A program made the translations under genes and the position numbers. Shown piece by piece: positions 51,308-60,243 of a stretch of DNA of 64,000 nucleotides (position 1 is its first letter; every line of letters starts with the position of its first letter). A model generated the notes under the pieces. That model searched no databases and was not told the origin of the DNA. It was given only the letters and a program-made list of their open reading frames with translations. The stretch is from Lewinellaceae bacterium (GTDB lineage: Bacteria > Bacteroidota > Bacteroidia > Chitinophagales > Saprospiraceae). The DNA is taken from positions 1,103,049 through 1,167,048 of the forward strand of contig JACJYO010000001.1 in NCBI GenBank assembly GCA_020636075.1, read 5' to 3'.

Positions 51308-53422
51308 TTATTGCATTTTTCGGATTTCCACTAGCTCCACCCGCCGTTCCCGGGCTGCATCCGGATGGTAAACAGAATTCCGCTCATCGGCCAGGTCATC
51401 GCTCACTCCGCTGCGCACTGTTGTTTCTCCAAAACTGGCTTCCGAGATGCGCAATTTACCGGTTTCTACGTAGGATTTTAGCACGCCATCAGCATAGGCT
51501 TCAAAATAATTCCGCACACTGCTGATCCGGCGTTTGCCAAGGGCCAGGTTGTAATCGCTTTCGGCACGCGGGCTGGTAAATCCTTTAATGATAACCTCCA
51601 CCTCCTCCCCGGCTTCCAGTCGCTGGAGCAACAGATGGCAGAGCTGATCGAGCCGCTCGAAACCGTGGCGGACCTCATTTTCAAAAAAATTGTCAACCTG
51701 ATCTTCAGCGTGCTCCCGCTGAGTGCCGGAAAGCCCTTCAGCAAAACGCTCCCGGTATTCTGACTGGCGTTCCAGATAAGGCACGACCGTTTCTTCATAA
51801 TTTTTCCGGGTTTTTACACGCCGGGTGCGTTTATCCGGTTCGTCGTTGTCGAAATACAACGGCAGCCCGACAAAATCAGCCAGTACCGGCGGCGGCACCG
51901 GTTTGGGTTCCTGCAACTGCTCGATCGGGATCATCGGCCGCTCGATCGGGCGGCGCGGTGTCAACGGCGTAGCCGCCAATGGCGGTTCGGGCGGTGGCGG
52001 CACCGGATATTGCACCTGAAAAATATCATTGCAACAGGCTTTGTTGGCTTCGTCCAAAAACTGCGAACCCGGCCGGTTGCTGCTCAAATAACCACTTTTG
52101 CCGTCCGGGCGAAGGATAAAATACAGGTCGTTATAACTGGTATTCAGCCCGGGGCCCGCGTTTTCCGGCGTCGAAAACGCAGCGCCGTCAGCTGTTGCAT
52201 AAAAAATATCATAGCCGCCGAAACCCGGCCAATAGTCGGAGCTGAAATACAAACGGCGGTCCGAATGGTGAAAAAACGGGGTTGCCTCGTTTCCAGCCGT
52301 ATTGATGGATTCGAGGTTAACCGGTGGGAATTCAAACCGGGGCATCCGAATGGGCTTACGGCTATCGAGCGGTACACTACATGGGCAAAACCAGTTGGTG
52401 TCCAGCGGCATTTGCCAGATATCCAATCCGCCTTTCCCGCCCGGCCGGTCGCTGGCAAACCACAAATTCAGTTGTTCCGCCAGCGAATCAAAGGCGACAA
52501 AAGGGTGTGTCGTGGTATATCCCGGAACATTGACCGGCTCGGGCAACTTCATGGGCGCGCTCCAGCGATTGCGCAGGTCTTTTACTGCAAGCCAAAGATC
52601 GCATTGAATGTCTGAAGCGTTTTTGTTTTTGCAAATGGTGAGAAACAAAAAATGGCCATCGGCAGTTAGTACCGTGTGCGCCACGTGCGCCGTATCGGTG
52701 TCCGGAAAGCCCCGCGACAATTCCCGCGCCCTGCCGCCATTTTTTGAAAACATAACCTTGGTCAGCTTCACCCTGGGCACGCTCCGGTCGCCGCGTTTGT
52801 TGAAACGATAGGAAGAAAAAAAGAGCGTATCGCCCATGACAAACGGCGCGAATTCGCTGTACGGGCTGTTGATCTTATTGCCAACGTTAAGCACGGTCAC
52901 ACCCGTGGTATCCTGTAAATTTTGCAGCGCCCAACGGCAGGCTGCCAATTCCACTGCCACCGCATCAGCCAGACTGATTGTAGCCTCTCCCCCACCCTGC
53001 CGGTATTGTTCAAACATCGCTATGGCAAGCTCATATTTCCCCTGATTTTTCAATACTTCGGCCAGGCGGAATTCCAGTTCCGGCCAGTGTTTTTTAAACT
53101 TTTCAACACTGAGCAACTCCCGGTACATTTTTTCGGCAAGCGGATACGCGTGCAAATTCCGGGCGCACTCAGCGTATTTCCAAACCACGGCATGGTCGGT
53201 AGGCCGGCGCTCCAGGGCTACGCCGTAATGCTGGATGGCAGCACCGTAATCTTTGTTTGCCAGGGCTTTATCGCCCGCACGTTCGTAGGCGCGGCGCGAC
53301 TGGGCGACGGCCGATTGTGCCATGGCAAGCAAGCAAAAAAGCAGAAGAATAGTAAAGCGATTCAAAAGGAAGGAGGATAGTTTCAGCTGTAAAAAATAGT
53401 GTTTGCGCTGGATTAGAATCAT
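51308..53422 (-). CDS. TPR / beta-propeller / OmpA-family exported protein
   Basis: 704 residues. A signal peptide ends near QSAVAQ; TPR repeats follow at ~43-150 (AGDKALANKDYGAAIQHYGVAL). PD40-type beta-propeller blades span ~190-460 (DTLFFSSYRFNKRGDRS, LYFSSDYWPGFGGYDIF, GKSGYLSSNRPGSQF). A Pro-rich linker precedes the C-terminal OmpA-like peptidoglycan-binding domain (VIIKGFTSPRAESDYNLALGKRRISSVRNYF). The order matches PorE-like proteins linked to T9SS, except that the recognisable carboxypeptidase-regulatory module of PorE was not seen. It sits 22 bases downstream of a PorP/SprF gene. Confidence 0.87.
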   Translation of the reverse strand: MILIQRKHYFLQLKLSSFLLNRFTILLLFCLLAMAQSAVAQSRRAYERAGDKALANKDYGAAIQHYGVALERRPTDHAVVWKYAECARNLHAYPLAEKMYRELLSVEKFKKHWPELEFRLAEVLKNQGKYELAIAMFEQYRQGGGEATISLADAVAVELAACRWALQNLQDTTGVTVLNVGNKINSPYSEFAPFVMGDTLFFSSYRFNKRGDRSVPRVKLTKVMFSKNGGRARELSRGFPDTDTAHVAHTVLTADGHFLFLTICKNKNASDIQCDLWLAVKDLRNRWSAPMKLPEPVNVPGYTTTHPFVAFDSLAEQLNLWFASDRPGGKGGLDIWQMPLDTNWFCPCSVPLDSRKPIRMPRFEFPPVNLESINTAGNEATPFFHHSDRRLYFSSDYWPGFGGYDIFYATADGAAFSTPENAGPGLNTSYNDLYFILRPDGKSGYLSSNRPGSQFLDEANKACCNDIFQVQYPVPPPPEPPLAATPLTPRRPIERPMIPIEQLQEPKPVPPPVLADFVGLPLYFDNDEPDKRTRRVKTRKNYEETVVPYLERQSEYRERFAEGLSGTQREHAEDQVDNFFENEVRHGFERLDQLCHLLLQRLEAGEEVEVIIKGFTSPRAESDYNLALGKRRISSVRNYFEAYADGVLKSYVETGKLRISEASFGETTVRSGVSDDLADERNSVYHPDAARERRVELVEIRKMQ

Positions 53423-53444
53423 AAAATCAAGTCTTTAGGAACGA

Positions 53445-54440
53445 TTAAAATACCGGGCAGGATTTAAAGTTCTTCACCGGTGGAACCGGTAATGCGCGAT
53501 ACACGACCGCCAGTTCAAATCCGCCTCGCCCGTTGGTAGCCGTCTGAAAATCAGAGCGGTTCCAATCATAACTCAACCCAATGGTCCATTCGCCAAATTC
53601 ATACTGCAGCGCCGGAATCAGTGCATCGCCCAGGCGCATCCCCAGCGTAAATTGTATGGCCGTTTGCTCCGGTATCAACCAAAGTCTGCCGCCGGTGCCA
53701 AACAGGACTTCCTGCGCCGTACCCATACGCTGACCCATCCCAAAAACGATTAAATCGTACGTTTCGTTTAAAGCCACCGCCGTATTTGCCAAAATTGCCC
53801 AGCGCATAGGCAGTTGCTCCCCGGCATCCGCCCCAAAACTGATATCCGGCCGGTTCAGGTGAAACACCCCCAAACCCAGGTTGGCCATAGTGCGTGTACC
53901 TGGCAGTTCAAAGTTCCAGTTTAGACCCGCCGACAAGGTTGGTTTCAAGCCCGTCGACTGGTCAAAGGTTTCCTTGGTGGGCAGGGATGCGTCGTACGTA
54001 TCGCCGGTCCACTGGTTTTTAAACGTGAGTCCGGTAATGTCGAAGCGCCGTTGTGCCACTCCAAGGCCAAAGCCCACCGAAAGGCTGTTCCATTCGTCCA
54101 ACACCCGGGTTGCGCTCCCGGTAAGCCCGATTTGCAACCAACTCAATCCGGCGTCTCCGGCTTTGTCCTGCTGGATCATCAGACCGGCGCCCAGCGCATT
54201 TGAACCGCGCTGCCAGGCTTTCATGTCAAAGGCGCCGGCAAACGTCCGGTACGAAACCGGCACGCTGGTCCATTGGCTGCGATACATCCCCATGGCGCGT
54301 ATGTCGCCCCGGAACACCCCGGTTTGCGCCGGTGTGAAATGCATTGGGTTGTGATAGGGTTGTGAAAAATGTAGATCCTGCGCGCCGGCAATAGCCGCAA
54401 CAAACAGGAATACCGGGATAAAGAAGCGGGTTGAATTCAT
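53445..54440 (-). CDS. PorP/SprF family T9SS-associated outer-membrane protein
   Basis: 331 residues from the ATG at 54440 (signal MNSTRFFIPVFLFVAAIAGA). The mature start QDLHFSQPYHNPMHFTPAQTGVF is the family signature. The rest consists of beta-barrel strands with GLSYDWNRSDF and a C-terminal FELAVVYR. PorP/SprF proteins sit in the outer membrane and anchor type B sorting-domain cargo such as SprB. It is the first gene of a two-gene operon with the OmpA-family protein. The large adhesin gene often found next to such pairs is absent. Confidence 0.92.
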   Translation of the reverse strand: MNSTRFFIPVFLFVAAIAGAQDLHFSQPYHNPMHFTPAQTGVFRGDIRAMGMYRSQWTSVPVSYRTFAGAFDMKAWQRGSNALGAGLMIQQDKAGDAGLSWLQIGLTGSATRVLDEWNSLSVGFGLGVAQRRFDITGLTFKNQWTGDTYDASLPTKETFDQSTGLKPTLSAGLNWNFELPGTRTMANLGLGVFHLNRPDISFGADAGEQLPMRWAILANTAVALNETYDLIVFGMGQRMGTAQEVLFGTGGRLWLIPEQTAIQFTLGMRLGDALIPALQYEFGEWTIGLSYDWNRSDFQTATNGRGGFELAVVYRALPVPPVKNFKSCPVF

Positions 54441-54513
54441 AGCATTGACGATTGGAACATTGGCCGAAGGTAAAGAAGTATTTTTGCGCGTGTTCGCTGC
54501 CTGCGCCAAAAGG

Positions 54514-54620
54514 TCGGCTTTTGGCTATTGGCTATTGGCCGTTGGTTATTGGCTGTTCCAACGACGGGCAGTTTCATTATTTGAGTGCAGCCAAAAGCCA
54601 ACTGCCAATTACCAACCACC
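54514..54620. repeat. TTGGCTATTGGC simple-repeat patch upstream of cutC
   Basis: Imperfect units of 'ggctattgg', 'ccgttggttattggc' at 54520-54558 are mirrored by 'gccaaaagccaactgccaattaccaacca' units at 54590-54618 on the opposite strand. Together they form a loose inverted repeat before the cutC start. A dispersed intergenic repeat is likely. Confidence 0.5.
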
Positions 54621-54623
54621 ATC

Positions 54624-55334
54624 ATGCTTGAAATCTGCGCCGCCAACCTGCAATCTGCCCTCGCCGCCCAACGTGCCGGCGCCCAACGCATCGAACTGTG
54701 TTCGGCACTCGACGCCGGTGGACTGACACCGTCAGCCGGATTAATCCGGGCGGTTTGCAGGCAACTAACGATTCCGGTCAATGTCCTCATCCGGCCCAGG
54801 GAGGGGCATTTTTGCTACACCGATGCCGAGCTGGCTATCATGCTCGACGATATCCGGTTTTGCCGGGAAGCCGGTGCCAACGGGGTCGTGATCGGCGCCT
54901 TAACAATGCATTCCGAGTTGAATTTGGAACAAATGGCTGCTCTGGTGGAAGCCGCCGAAGGACTCGATATCACCTGCCACCGGGCTTTCGATTTCACCCC
55001 CGATCCACTGGCCGCACTCGATACGCTGGTTGCACTGGGCATTCCACGTGTGCTCAGTTCCGGGCAGGCGGCGTCTGCTTTCGAGGGGCGATTTTTATTA
55101 AAAAAACTGGTCCAACACGCTGCCGGACGTATCAGTATTATGCCTGGCGCCGGTATCAATGCGGCCAATATTGCCGAACTGGCGAAAACTACCGGATCCC
55201 GGGAATTTCACCTGAGCGGACGCAAAAAAGTGGAACAAGTTTTTCCGGATAAAAAAATTCCCGGCCTCGAACTTGAGTATTGGGAAAGTGCTGAAAACGC
55301 GATCCGGGAGGTTCTTGAGGTTTTACGTCCTTGA
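54624..55334 (+). CDS. cutC: CutC family protein
   Basis: 236 residues from the ATG at 54624 (MLEICAANLQSALAAQRAGAQRIELC). The TIM-barrel motifs LDAGGLTPSAGLI, VNVLIRPREGHFCYTD, GANGVVIGAL, ITCHRAFDF and LSSGQAASAFEG are all present. CutC is named for copper homeostasis, though its enzymatic role is not settled. It is cytoplasmic and convergent with the flippase gene. Confidence 0.95.
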   Translation: MLEICAANLQSALAAQRAGAQRIELCSALDAGGLTPSAGLIRAVCRQLTIPVNVLIRPREGHFCYTDAELAIMLDDIRFCREAGANGVVIGALTMHSELNLEQMAALVEAAEGLDITCHRAFDFTPDPLAALDTLVALGIPRVLSSGQAASAFEGRFLLKKLVQHAAGRISIMPGAGINAANIAELAKTTGSREFHLSGRKKVEQVFPDKKIPGLELEYWESAENAIREVLEVLRP

Positions 55335-55379
55335 TTCAAATGGTAGTTCGTCACATTCACACGAAAGAAAATTTGAAAT

Positions 55380-56693
55380 TCAGGTACAAAAAAACACCAC
55401 TACCAAGGCCAGGCTATACCCCAGGTACCAGCGCCAGTCCAGCCACTCGGAAGTCGGAATTTTCAGCCGCCGTTCCAGGTACACGATCAGGCCGATTTTT
55501 TCAATAAAAAAAGCAATCACCGCCGACCAGGCCACCCCGACCAGGCCCCACCAGTGGATGAACAGGAATCCCAATACAACTTTGAAGATCAGCTCCACCA
55601 AACCGACGAGCAGGATGATCCGCGGCCTGCCCTTGGCCACCACAATGGTATTGGGCAGCAATACCCGGCTAATGGTCAGCAGCAGGTAAATCTGAAACAA
55701 ACCCGCGCTGTCGGCGAAGGCCGGACTGAACACCAGCGGGAACAGCGGTTTGGCCACCCAAACCATAAACATCGTCAATGGAAACAGCAGGTGGAACAGG
55801 CGCCGGGTTTTGGTTTTTAGTTCGGCCAGGCCGGCTTCGGGTTCCGTGGCAATCCGGGCAAGCAGCGCTGTACCCAGGGCTGTAGCCAGCGCTATAGCCA
55901 GCGGAAACTCCCGGGAGCCGTAGCGGAACACCGCAAACAAACCTTCGTCCTGGTAGTACCAACCTACCAGCCAATTGTCAAACAGGATGACCAGGTTGCC
56001 GACCATTAGGTTGAGTACCAGTGGTGTGGAGAACCGAAGGTACTGGCGTAACAGATCGGGCCGCCATTCCACCGAGCTGTGCTGCACGAGCAGACGCAGC
56101 ATCCACAAAAAGCGCAAAGCCCCCAGTACCGCCAGGGCGATCAGGCCGCCCATCAGCCCAAAACCGGCGTACACCGGCAGGGCCATAGCCAGAACAAACA
56201 AGCCGAACGACAACATGCCCCAGTTGGTCAGTTCGCCCGGGCGCCCCTGGAGCAGGTACACGTACTCGACCGGCAAGGTGGCCAGATTGAAAAACAGGTA
56301 CACACAAAACCAGCCGAAACCGGGCACTTCAGGCAGCCCCGTCAATGCCGGCACCAGCCAGCCCTGGCCCAGCCACAGCAGGCTGAAAAGTCCCAGCGCG
56401 ATGGCCGTAAAAACCCAAAAAACAGTAAACAGGAATGCTTTCCGGGTATCTTCTTCCAGCCGGGCGTACACCGGAGGGATACCCTGCAGCAAACCGTTGG
56501 CCCAGAAAAACGCCGCTGTGGAGCCAATAAAAAGCAACGCTTCATAACTGCCGATGGCCGACACGCTGAGGCTGCTCTTGGCCAGCAGGATGCTCGTCAG
56601 GATCACCGAGCCCAACCGGAGCAACTGGTACAGCTGCATGGCCCGGGTGAGGGAAAGAAAATCAAAAAGTGAACGTTGTGCGGTGGACTGCAT
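55380..56693 (-). CDS. Polysaccharide flippase (Wzx/MATE-like)
   Basis: 437 residues with about 12 membrane helices and the polysaccharide-biosynthesis protein fold: LYQLLRLGSVILTSILLAKSSLSVSAIGSYEALLF at the start, FSTPLVLNLMVGNLVILFDNWLVGWYY in the middle and LLTISRVLLPNTIVVAKGRPRIILLVGLVE near helix 10. Such proteins flip lipid-linked oligosaccharides across the inner membrane. No sugar-transfer genes flank it. Confidence 0.85.
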   Translation of the reverse strand: MQSTAQRSLFDFLSLTRAMQLYQLLRLGSVILTSILLAKSSLSVSAIGSYEALLFIGSTAAFFWANGLLQGIPPVYARLEEDTRKAFLFTVFWVFTAIALGLFSLLWLGQGWLVPALTGLPEVPGFGWFCVYLFFNLATLPVEYVYLLQGRPGELTNWGMLSFGLFVLAMALPVYAGFGLMGGLIALAVLGALRFLWMLRLLVQHSSVEWRPDLLRQYLRFSTPLVLNLMVGNLVILFDNWLVGWYYQDEGLFAVFRYGSREFPLAIALATALGTALLARIATEPEAGLAELKTKTRRLFHLLFPLTMFMVWVAKPLFPLVFSPAFADSAGLFQIYLLLTISRVLLPNTIVVAKGRPRIILLVGLVELIFKVVLGFLFIHWWGLVGVAWSAVIAFFIEKIGLIVYLERRLKIPTSEWLDWRWYLGYSLALVVVFFCT

Positions 56694-56724
56694 TTCGGAC
56701 GGAAGGTCGGGAAATGCGCCGGAA

Positions 56725-57309
56725 TTATTGGATTTTATCCAGCAACCGCTCCTTCAACTTCTGGAATTCCTCGGCTGTGATCACCCCCTGATCGCGCAGT
56801 TCGGCGAGTTTGCGGAGTTTGTCGAAGTTTTCGTCGCTGCCGTTAGAGGGGTTGTCCGCGTCTTTTTTCAGTTCTTCGGCTACTTTTTTGCCGGTATCCA
56901 TTTCTTCGGTGTATTCGCGGCGGGCGGTTTTAAAATCCAGGTCTTCGAGTGTACCGCCTTTTTGGAAGTGGTTGGCCACTACTTTACCCAAGGCAAAGGT
57001 GGAAGCGCCCGACAATACCGGCATGCTCAGTTCACCAACCACCGTGCCCACGCCGGGAATGGCTTTTACCAAACTGGCGCTCAGGCGGGCAATGCCGCTT
57101 CCGGCGATGGCTGACACCACATTTTTACCCAGGGTATCGAAAAAACTGACGTTGTACAGTTTGGCCAGTTGGCGCAGCATATTGAGTTGCACGGCGCTCA
57201 CCGCCAGCAGATCGGCGCCGGGAAATGGCACCAGTGCGGCGCCCATGGAAAATCCGACGTGGTTTTTAATGATGTCGCTTGCTTTGGGGAGTTTATCTGC
57301 GTGTTGCAT
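56725..57309 (-). CDS. DUF697-like membrane protein with SHOCT domain
   Basis: 194 residues from the ATG at 57309 (MQHADKLPKASDIIKNHV); the frame is open upstream but unconvincing. The DUF697-like part (~10-130) has hydrophobic, Gly-rich helices VGFSMGAALVPFPGADLLAVSAVQLNMLRQLAKLY and SGIARLSASLVKAIPGVGTVVGEL. The C-terminal SHOCT motif is KLRKLAELRDQGVITAEEFQKLKERLL. Function is unknown. Confidence 0.78.
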   Translation of the reverse strand: MQHADKLPKASDIIKNHVGFSMGAALVPFPGADLLAVSAVQLNMLRQLAKLYNVSFFDTLGKNVVSAIAGSGIARLSASLVKAIPGVGTVVGELSMPVLSGASTFALGKVVANHFQKGGTLEDLDFKTARREYTEEMDTGKKVAEELKKDADNPSNGSDENFDKLRKLAELRDQGVITAEEFQKLKERLLDKIQ

Positions 57310-57646
57310 AGTTTTTGAGTTGTGGTGGAGGTCCTTTTCCTGGTTGATCAGATTCCAGATCGTAAACAGCCAGGACGTGCGTGATGCGTAAAGTGTTCGA
57401 ATCATGTAAACCATTTTCGGATGCAAGTATGTGGGTAAAACCGGGCGCTCTGCCGGTTTAAACGACTTAGGGAATCAAAAATACGATGAAAAGGGGAAAA
57501 TGGTGGGGCGGAATGTGTCTCTGCACTATACCGATCATTTCCAACTTTTCAAAACTACCTAACAAACACTTTGAGAAAGCTGGGGTACGAGGCAATGCGT
57601 AACATCAGTTATTAAATAAACTCAATGCTTACAAATTAGCCCAAAC

Positions 57647-58345
57647 TTATTTATTAAGCATAGGAAGTGGATACTGATAATCAGTTACTTCAAATAAGTT
57701 TAACAATGACTGAATACTTGAATAGTATAAAGAGTCATTAAATGAGTATTTTTCCAATAGCACGTTTTGTCCTTTCCTTCGTCCTCTAACTCGCCAAATT
57801 TCAGGGTCTAAAAGTTGTGTCTTGTTTTTTGTATTGGATATATTCCAGATTGACTTTGAAAAAAAACTAAAAAGACTATTTTTCAAAGTATCGGCTTCAT
57901 GAATTGATATAACTCTGGGTTCGCTATAATGTATGTACTTTTTATAATTTGGCAAAAGCGATACTACATTATCTAATTCAGATTTTTTTGGAACAACACT
58001 ATCTCCACTTAAATAAATTTTAGATAGATAAATATTGTTGATATCGCCATTTTCAAATGGTATTGAAATTATAACATTTGCCTTAAAAGTATGTTGACTT
58101 AATTCAACTTGATAGAACTCAGTAGTCATACTGTCGCAGTCATAAAACTTTTTAAATTTATTAGTTTCACACAATTTAGTCCAAAAGTGCTTATTAAATT
58201 CAAGCCTCTGATTTTTTAATATCAAATCTCCTTCTCTATCATCTTTACTATTTCTTGCATCATGTACTTCGTTCTTACAATGTACAATGGATATTGCTAT
58301 TACAAACAAAACCAATGACATAATATAATATATACAACGACCCAT
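57647..58345 (-). CDS. AT-rich lipoprotein gene, unknown function
   Basis: 232 residues. A signal region with lipobox-like IVHC (Cys ~23) suggests lipid anchoring. No family was recognised. Codons are far more AT-rich (many Lys, Asn, Ile, Ser and Tyr) than in neighbouring genes, pointing to recent transfer. A long imperfect palindrome begins just upstream of its start, and the next gene on the same strand is also a short AT-rich lipoprotein. Confidence 0.6.
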   Translation of the reverse strand: MGRCIYYIMSLVLFVIAISIVHCKNEVHDARNSKDDREGDLILKNQRLEFNKHFWTKLCETNKFKKFYDCDSMTTEFYQVELSQHTFKANVIISIPFENGDINNIYLSKIYLSGDSVVPKKSELDNVVSLLPNYKKYIHYSEPRVISIHEADTLKNSLFSFFSKSIWNISNTKNKTQLLDPEIWRVRGRRKGQNVLLEKYSFNDSLYYSSIQSLLNLFEVTDYQYPLPMLNK

Positions 58346-58361
58346 AAATTGACTAATTTTT

Positions 58362-58456
58362 GGTATGTGTCGCGTTGCAAACGCTTACGGGAAGATGGTG
58401 GTTAGTTGGTAGTTTGCGAACACTTTGGGCCAGCAGAAAGTGTCGCATCACATACC
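58362..58456. repeat. Long imperfect palindrome in the AT-rich island (copy 1)
   Basis: Outer arms GGTATGTG (58362-58369) and CACATACC (58449-58456), with further pairing between GCAAAC and GTTTGCG in the interior. It is more GC-rich than its surroundings. It contains gtgtcgcgttgc (58367-58378), also found in the palindrome at 59302-59393. Confidence 0.6.
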
Positions 58457-58550
58457 CTCATGGGCAGATTGTGGTTTTTTGAACGCACTCATTGAGATAT
58501 AGTTTTGGAATTATTTTTCATTTAAGTTTGTTACAAAGAAAAACATCAAA

Positions 58551-58655
58551 ATGAAAAGATGTCTTTGGTGCTTGAAGGAAGAAGGGGTTACACAGTTTTT
58601 AAACCAGGCGCATACAATTCCCAATATAGAATCAATAGCAGAATTTACTTTGTGA
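58551..58655 (+). pseudogene. 5' fragment of an HNH-nuclease-like gene
   Basis: A 34-codon frame on the plus strand begins MKRCLWCLKEEGVTQFLNQA and continues HTIP before the similarity stops. This C-x2-C...H-x-I-P start is how many bacterial HNH_5-type endonucleases begin, where it is followed by a Gly-rich turn and a second C-x2-C. Here the remainder is missing, and the frame ends after ten unrelated residues, inside the 3' end of the opposite-strand pseudogene. It looks like a deletion scar. The match is from memory of the family, over 24 residues. Confidence 0.5.
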
Positions 58656-59218
58656 ATTTGGTTAGATTCAAGTCAATATAAATAACTGAAACATTTAAAC
58701 TTGAATCTAAGTTTTTCATAGAATTACTTTTACTATATTCAGATATGCAATGAGCATAGCCAGGTCTAATTCGAATTTGAAAATATAACTTACTTCCATT
58801 TTCTATACTTGGGCCTCGCCAATGTGACAAATAATAGATTTTGCTTTCGAACGGCAAAAAGTATCACAAGCAATTGGATATGCATCAAATGGCTTATTAC
58901 TGTAAAAGTCATATGTATTAGAATCAATTTGTAAATACTTATCAATATAAAAATTGAATTGTAAGTTGCCGTAGACTCTGAAACAACCGTATCCTCAGTA
59001 ATATTTGTCACTTTGCATGATTGCAACATTGTTAGACCTTCGTTTCCAAAGAATTTTTCTAAAGGTTTAGAAATACCTTTATTAAACTCGTACCTATTTA
59101 TAAGCATCTCAAATGAATCTACAACTAAGGGATAGTGCTCTTTTTGTTTTTTAGCGTCATAACTACAGCTAACATTGCTAAAAACGTGAAGTAATAAAAA
59201 AAGGCTAATGTATTTCAT
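58645..59218 (-). pseudogene. AT-rich lipoprotein gene broken by two frameshifts
   Basis: It begins with a lipoprotein signal (FLLLHVFSNVSC) and reads sensibly to about ESTATYN. A single missing base moves the frame, which then continues as FNFYIDKYLQIDSNTYDFYS to GEAQV; a second missing base restores coding as ENGSKLYFQIRIRPGYAHC to the stop at 58645. The product would be about 190 residues. The composition matches the 57647-58345 gene. No family was recognised. Confidence 0.6.
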
Positions 59219-59301
59219 CTTTAGTTAGGTCTATCTTGTTGATTTTCCCCGTGTTGGTCAAGGATTTTGTAGCGGCTCATTTTGTTTTAGTTTTTGGCGT
59301 T

Positions 59302-59393
59302 GGGCTGTTGTTTTAGCAGAAGTCGGAGACTTGTGGACGGCACGTGTCGCGTTGCCAAGTTTCCGACTTAACACGCAAAGCATCAAACAACCC
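59302..59393. repeat. Long imperfect palindrome in the AT-rich island (copy 2)
   Basis: Inner arms AAGTCGGAGACTTG (59320-59333) and CAAGTTTCCGACTT (59356-59369) pair with one mismatch. Outer GGGctGTTGTTT and AAACAACCC extend the stem. The loop region holds gtgtcgcgttgc (59344-59355), shared with the palindrome at 58362-58456. It marks the right edge of the AT-rich stretch. Confidence 0.65.
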
Positions 59394-59430
59394 ACAATTT
59401 TTAATTGAAAACCTAAGCCCTTCAGGCCAC

Positions 59431-60240
59431 CTACCCCTGCACCGCCCCGCTCAGCACCACCATAGTCGGCGTAGGATTACCTTCCGGCTTTTCTTCAGAA
59501 GAAATAGCAAATACAGCCACCTTATCCTTGAATGGCAAGGCTTGCCAGCTGTCCTGGGAATTGACCATACCCAGGCTTTGCGGCACCGGGTTGCCTTCAA
59601 CGATGGCCCAAAGCTGAAAATACCGGCCCGGGTCGGGCGCAGGCAGGCTGTTGATGTCGAGGGCTGATTCGCGGCGCACCGGGTTGTACCACACGGTAGC
59701 CGTGATCTTGGGTGTTGGGCCGTCGCTCAGCACAATAGTCTGGGTATTGCGGTCGCGCAGCAGGGCGATGATTTCCTGGAGTTTCGCCTGGTTTTGGCTA
59801 TTGGTTTCACAATCCTGCACCTGAGTTTCCAGTTCGGCGATACGGGTATTCTGACGCTGTGATTCCGTATTCGAACGGAAAAGTTGTACAGCAAATGCAG
59901 CCAACAAAAGCGCAGCAGCCAGCCAGCCAAACCAGGGTTTGAACTTCATCTGCGGGGCAGGACCCGATCCGCCACCATAAGGCGGCAAATGATCCTGAAT
60001 ACCCTGCGTGTCTTGATCCCCCTGAATATTTTTCAACACCTTGTCCTTCAGCCCGGGCGGCGGCGGTACGGCATTCGCCATGGCCAGTTTTTCCAGGGCC
60101 TGTTCAATAGCCTCCAGTTCAGCCTGCACCTCCGGATGGGCTGCTGCCATGCGCTCCACTTCGGCGCGCTCTGCAGCCGTGCCCTGCCCAAGTACGTAGG
60201 CTTCCAGCAAACCGGATTGTATGAAGGATTGAATGTCCAT
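59431..60240 (-). CDS. RskA-type anti-sigma factor
   Basis: 269 residues. The cytoplasmic N-terminus (1-~105) has a short anti-sigma helix region (LLEAYVLGQGTAAERAEVERM). One membrane helix follows (WFGWLAAALLLAAFAVQLF, ~110-128), then a coiled-coil stretch (IAELETQVQDCETN) and the periplasmic RskA domain (ATVWYNPVRRESALDINSLP, YFQLWAIVEGNPVPQSLG, FAISSEEKPEGNPTP). It holds the sigma factor at the membrane until released by proteolysis. It starts three bases after the sigma stop codon, so the two are co-translated. Confidence 0.92.
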   Translation of the reverse strand: MDIQSFIQSGLLEAYVLGQGTAAERAEVERMAAAHPEVQAELEAIEQALEKLAMANAVPPPPGLKDKVLKNIQGDQDTQGIQDHLPPYGGGSGPAPQMKFKPWFGWLAAALLLAAFAVQLFRSNTESQRQNTRIAELETQVQDCETNSQNQAKLQEIIALLRDRNTQTIVLSDGPTPKITATVWYNPVRRESALDINSLPAPDPGRYFQLWAIVEGNPVPQSLGMVNSQDSWQALPFKDKVAVFAISSEEKPEGNPTPTMVVLSGAVQG

Positions 60241-60243
60241 AGG

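Noticed and set aside
57540..59400. Integron attC sites flanking the small island genes
   Set aside because: Some RYYYAAC and GTTRRRY words occur (e.g. gttgggc near 59299, acttaac near 59366), but not in the order or spacing of an attC site, and no integrase is present. Left as palindromes only.
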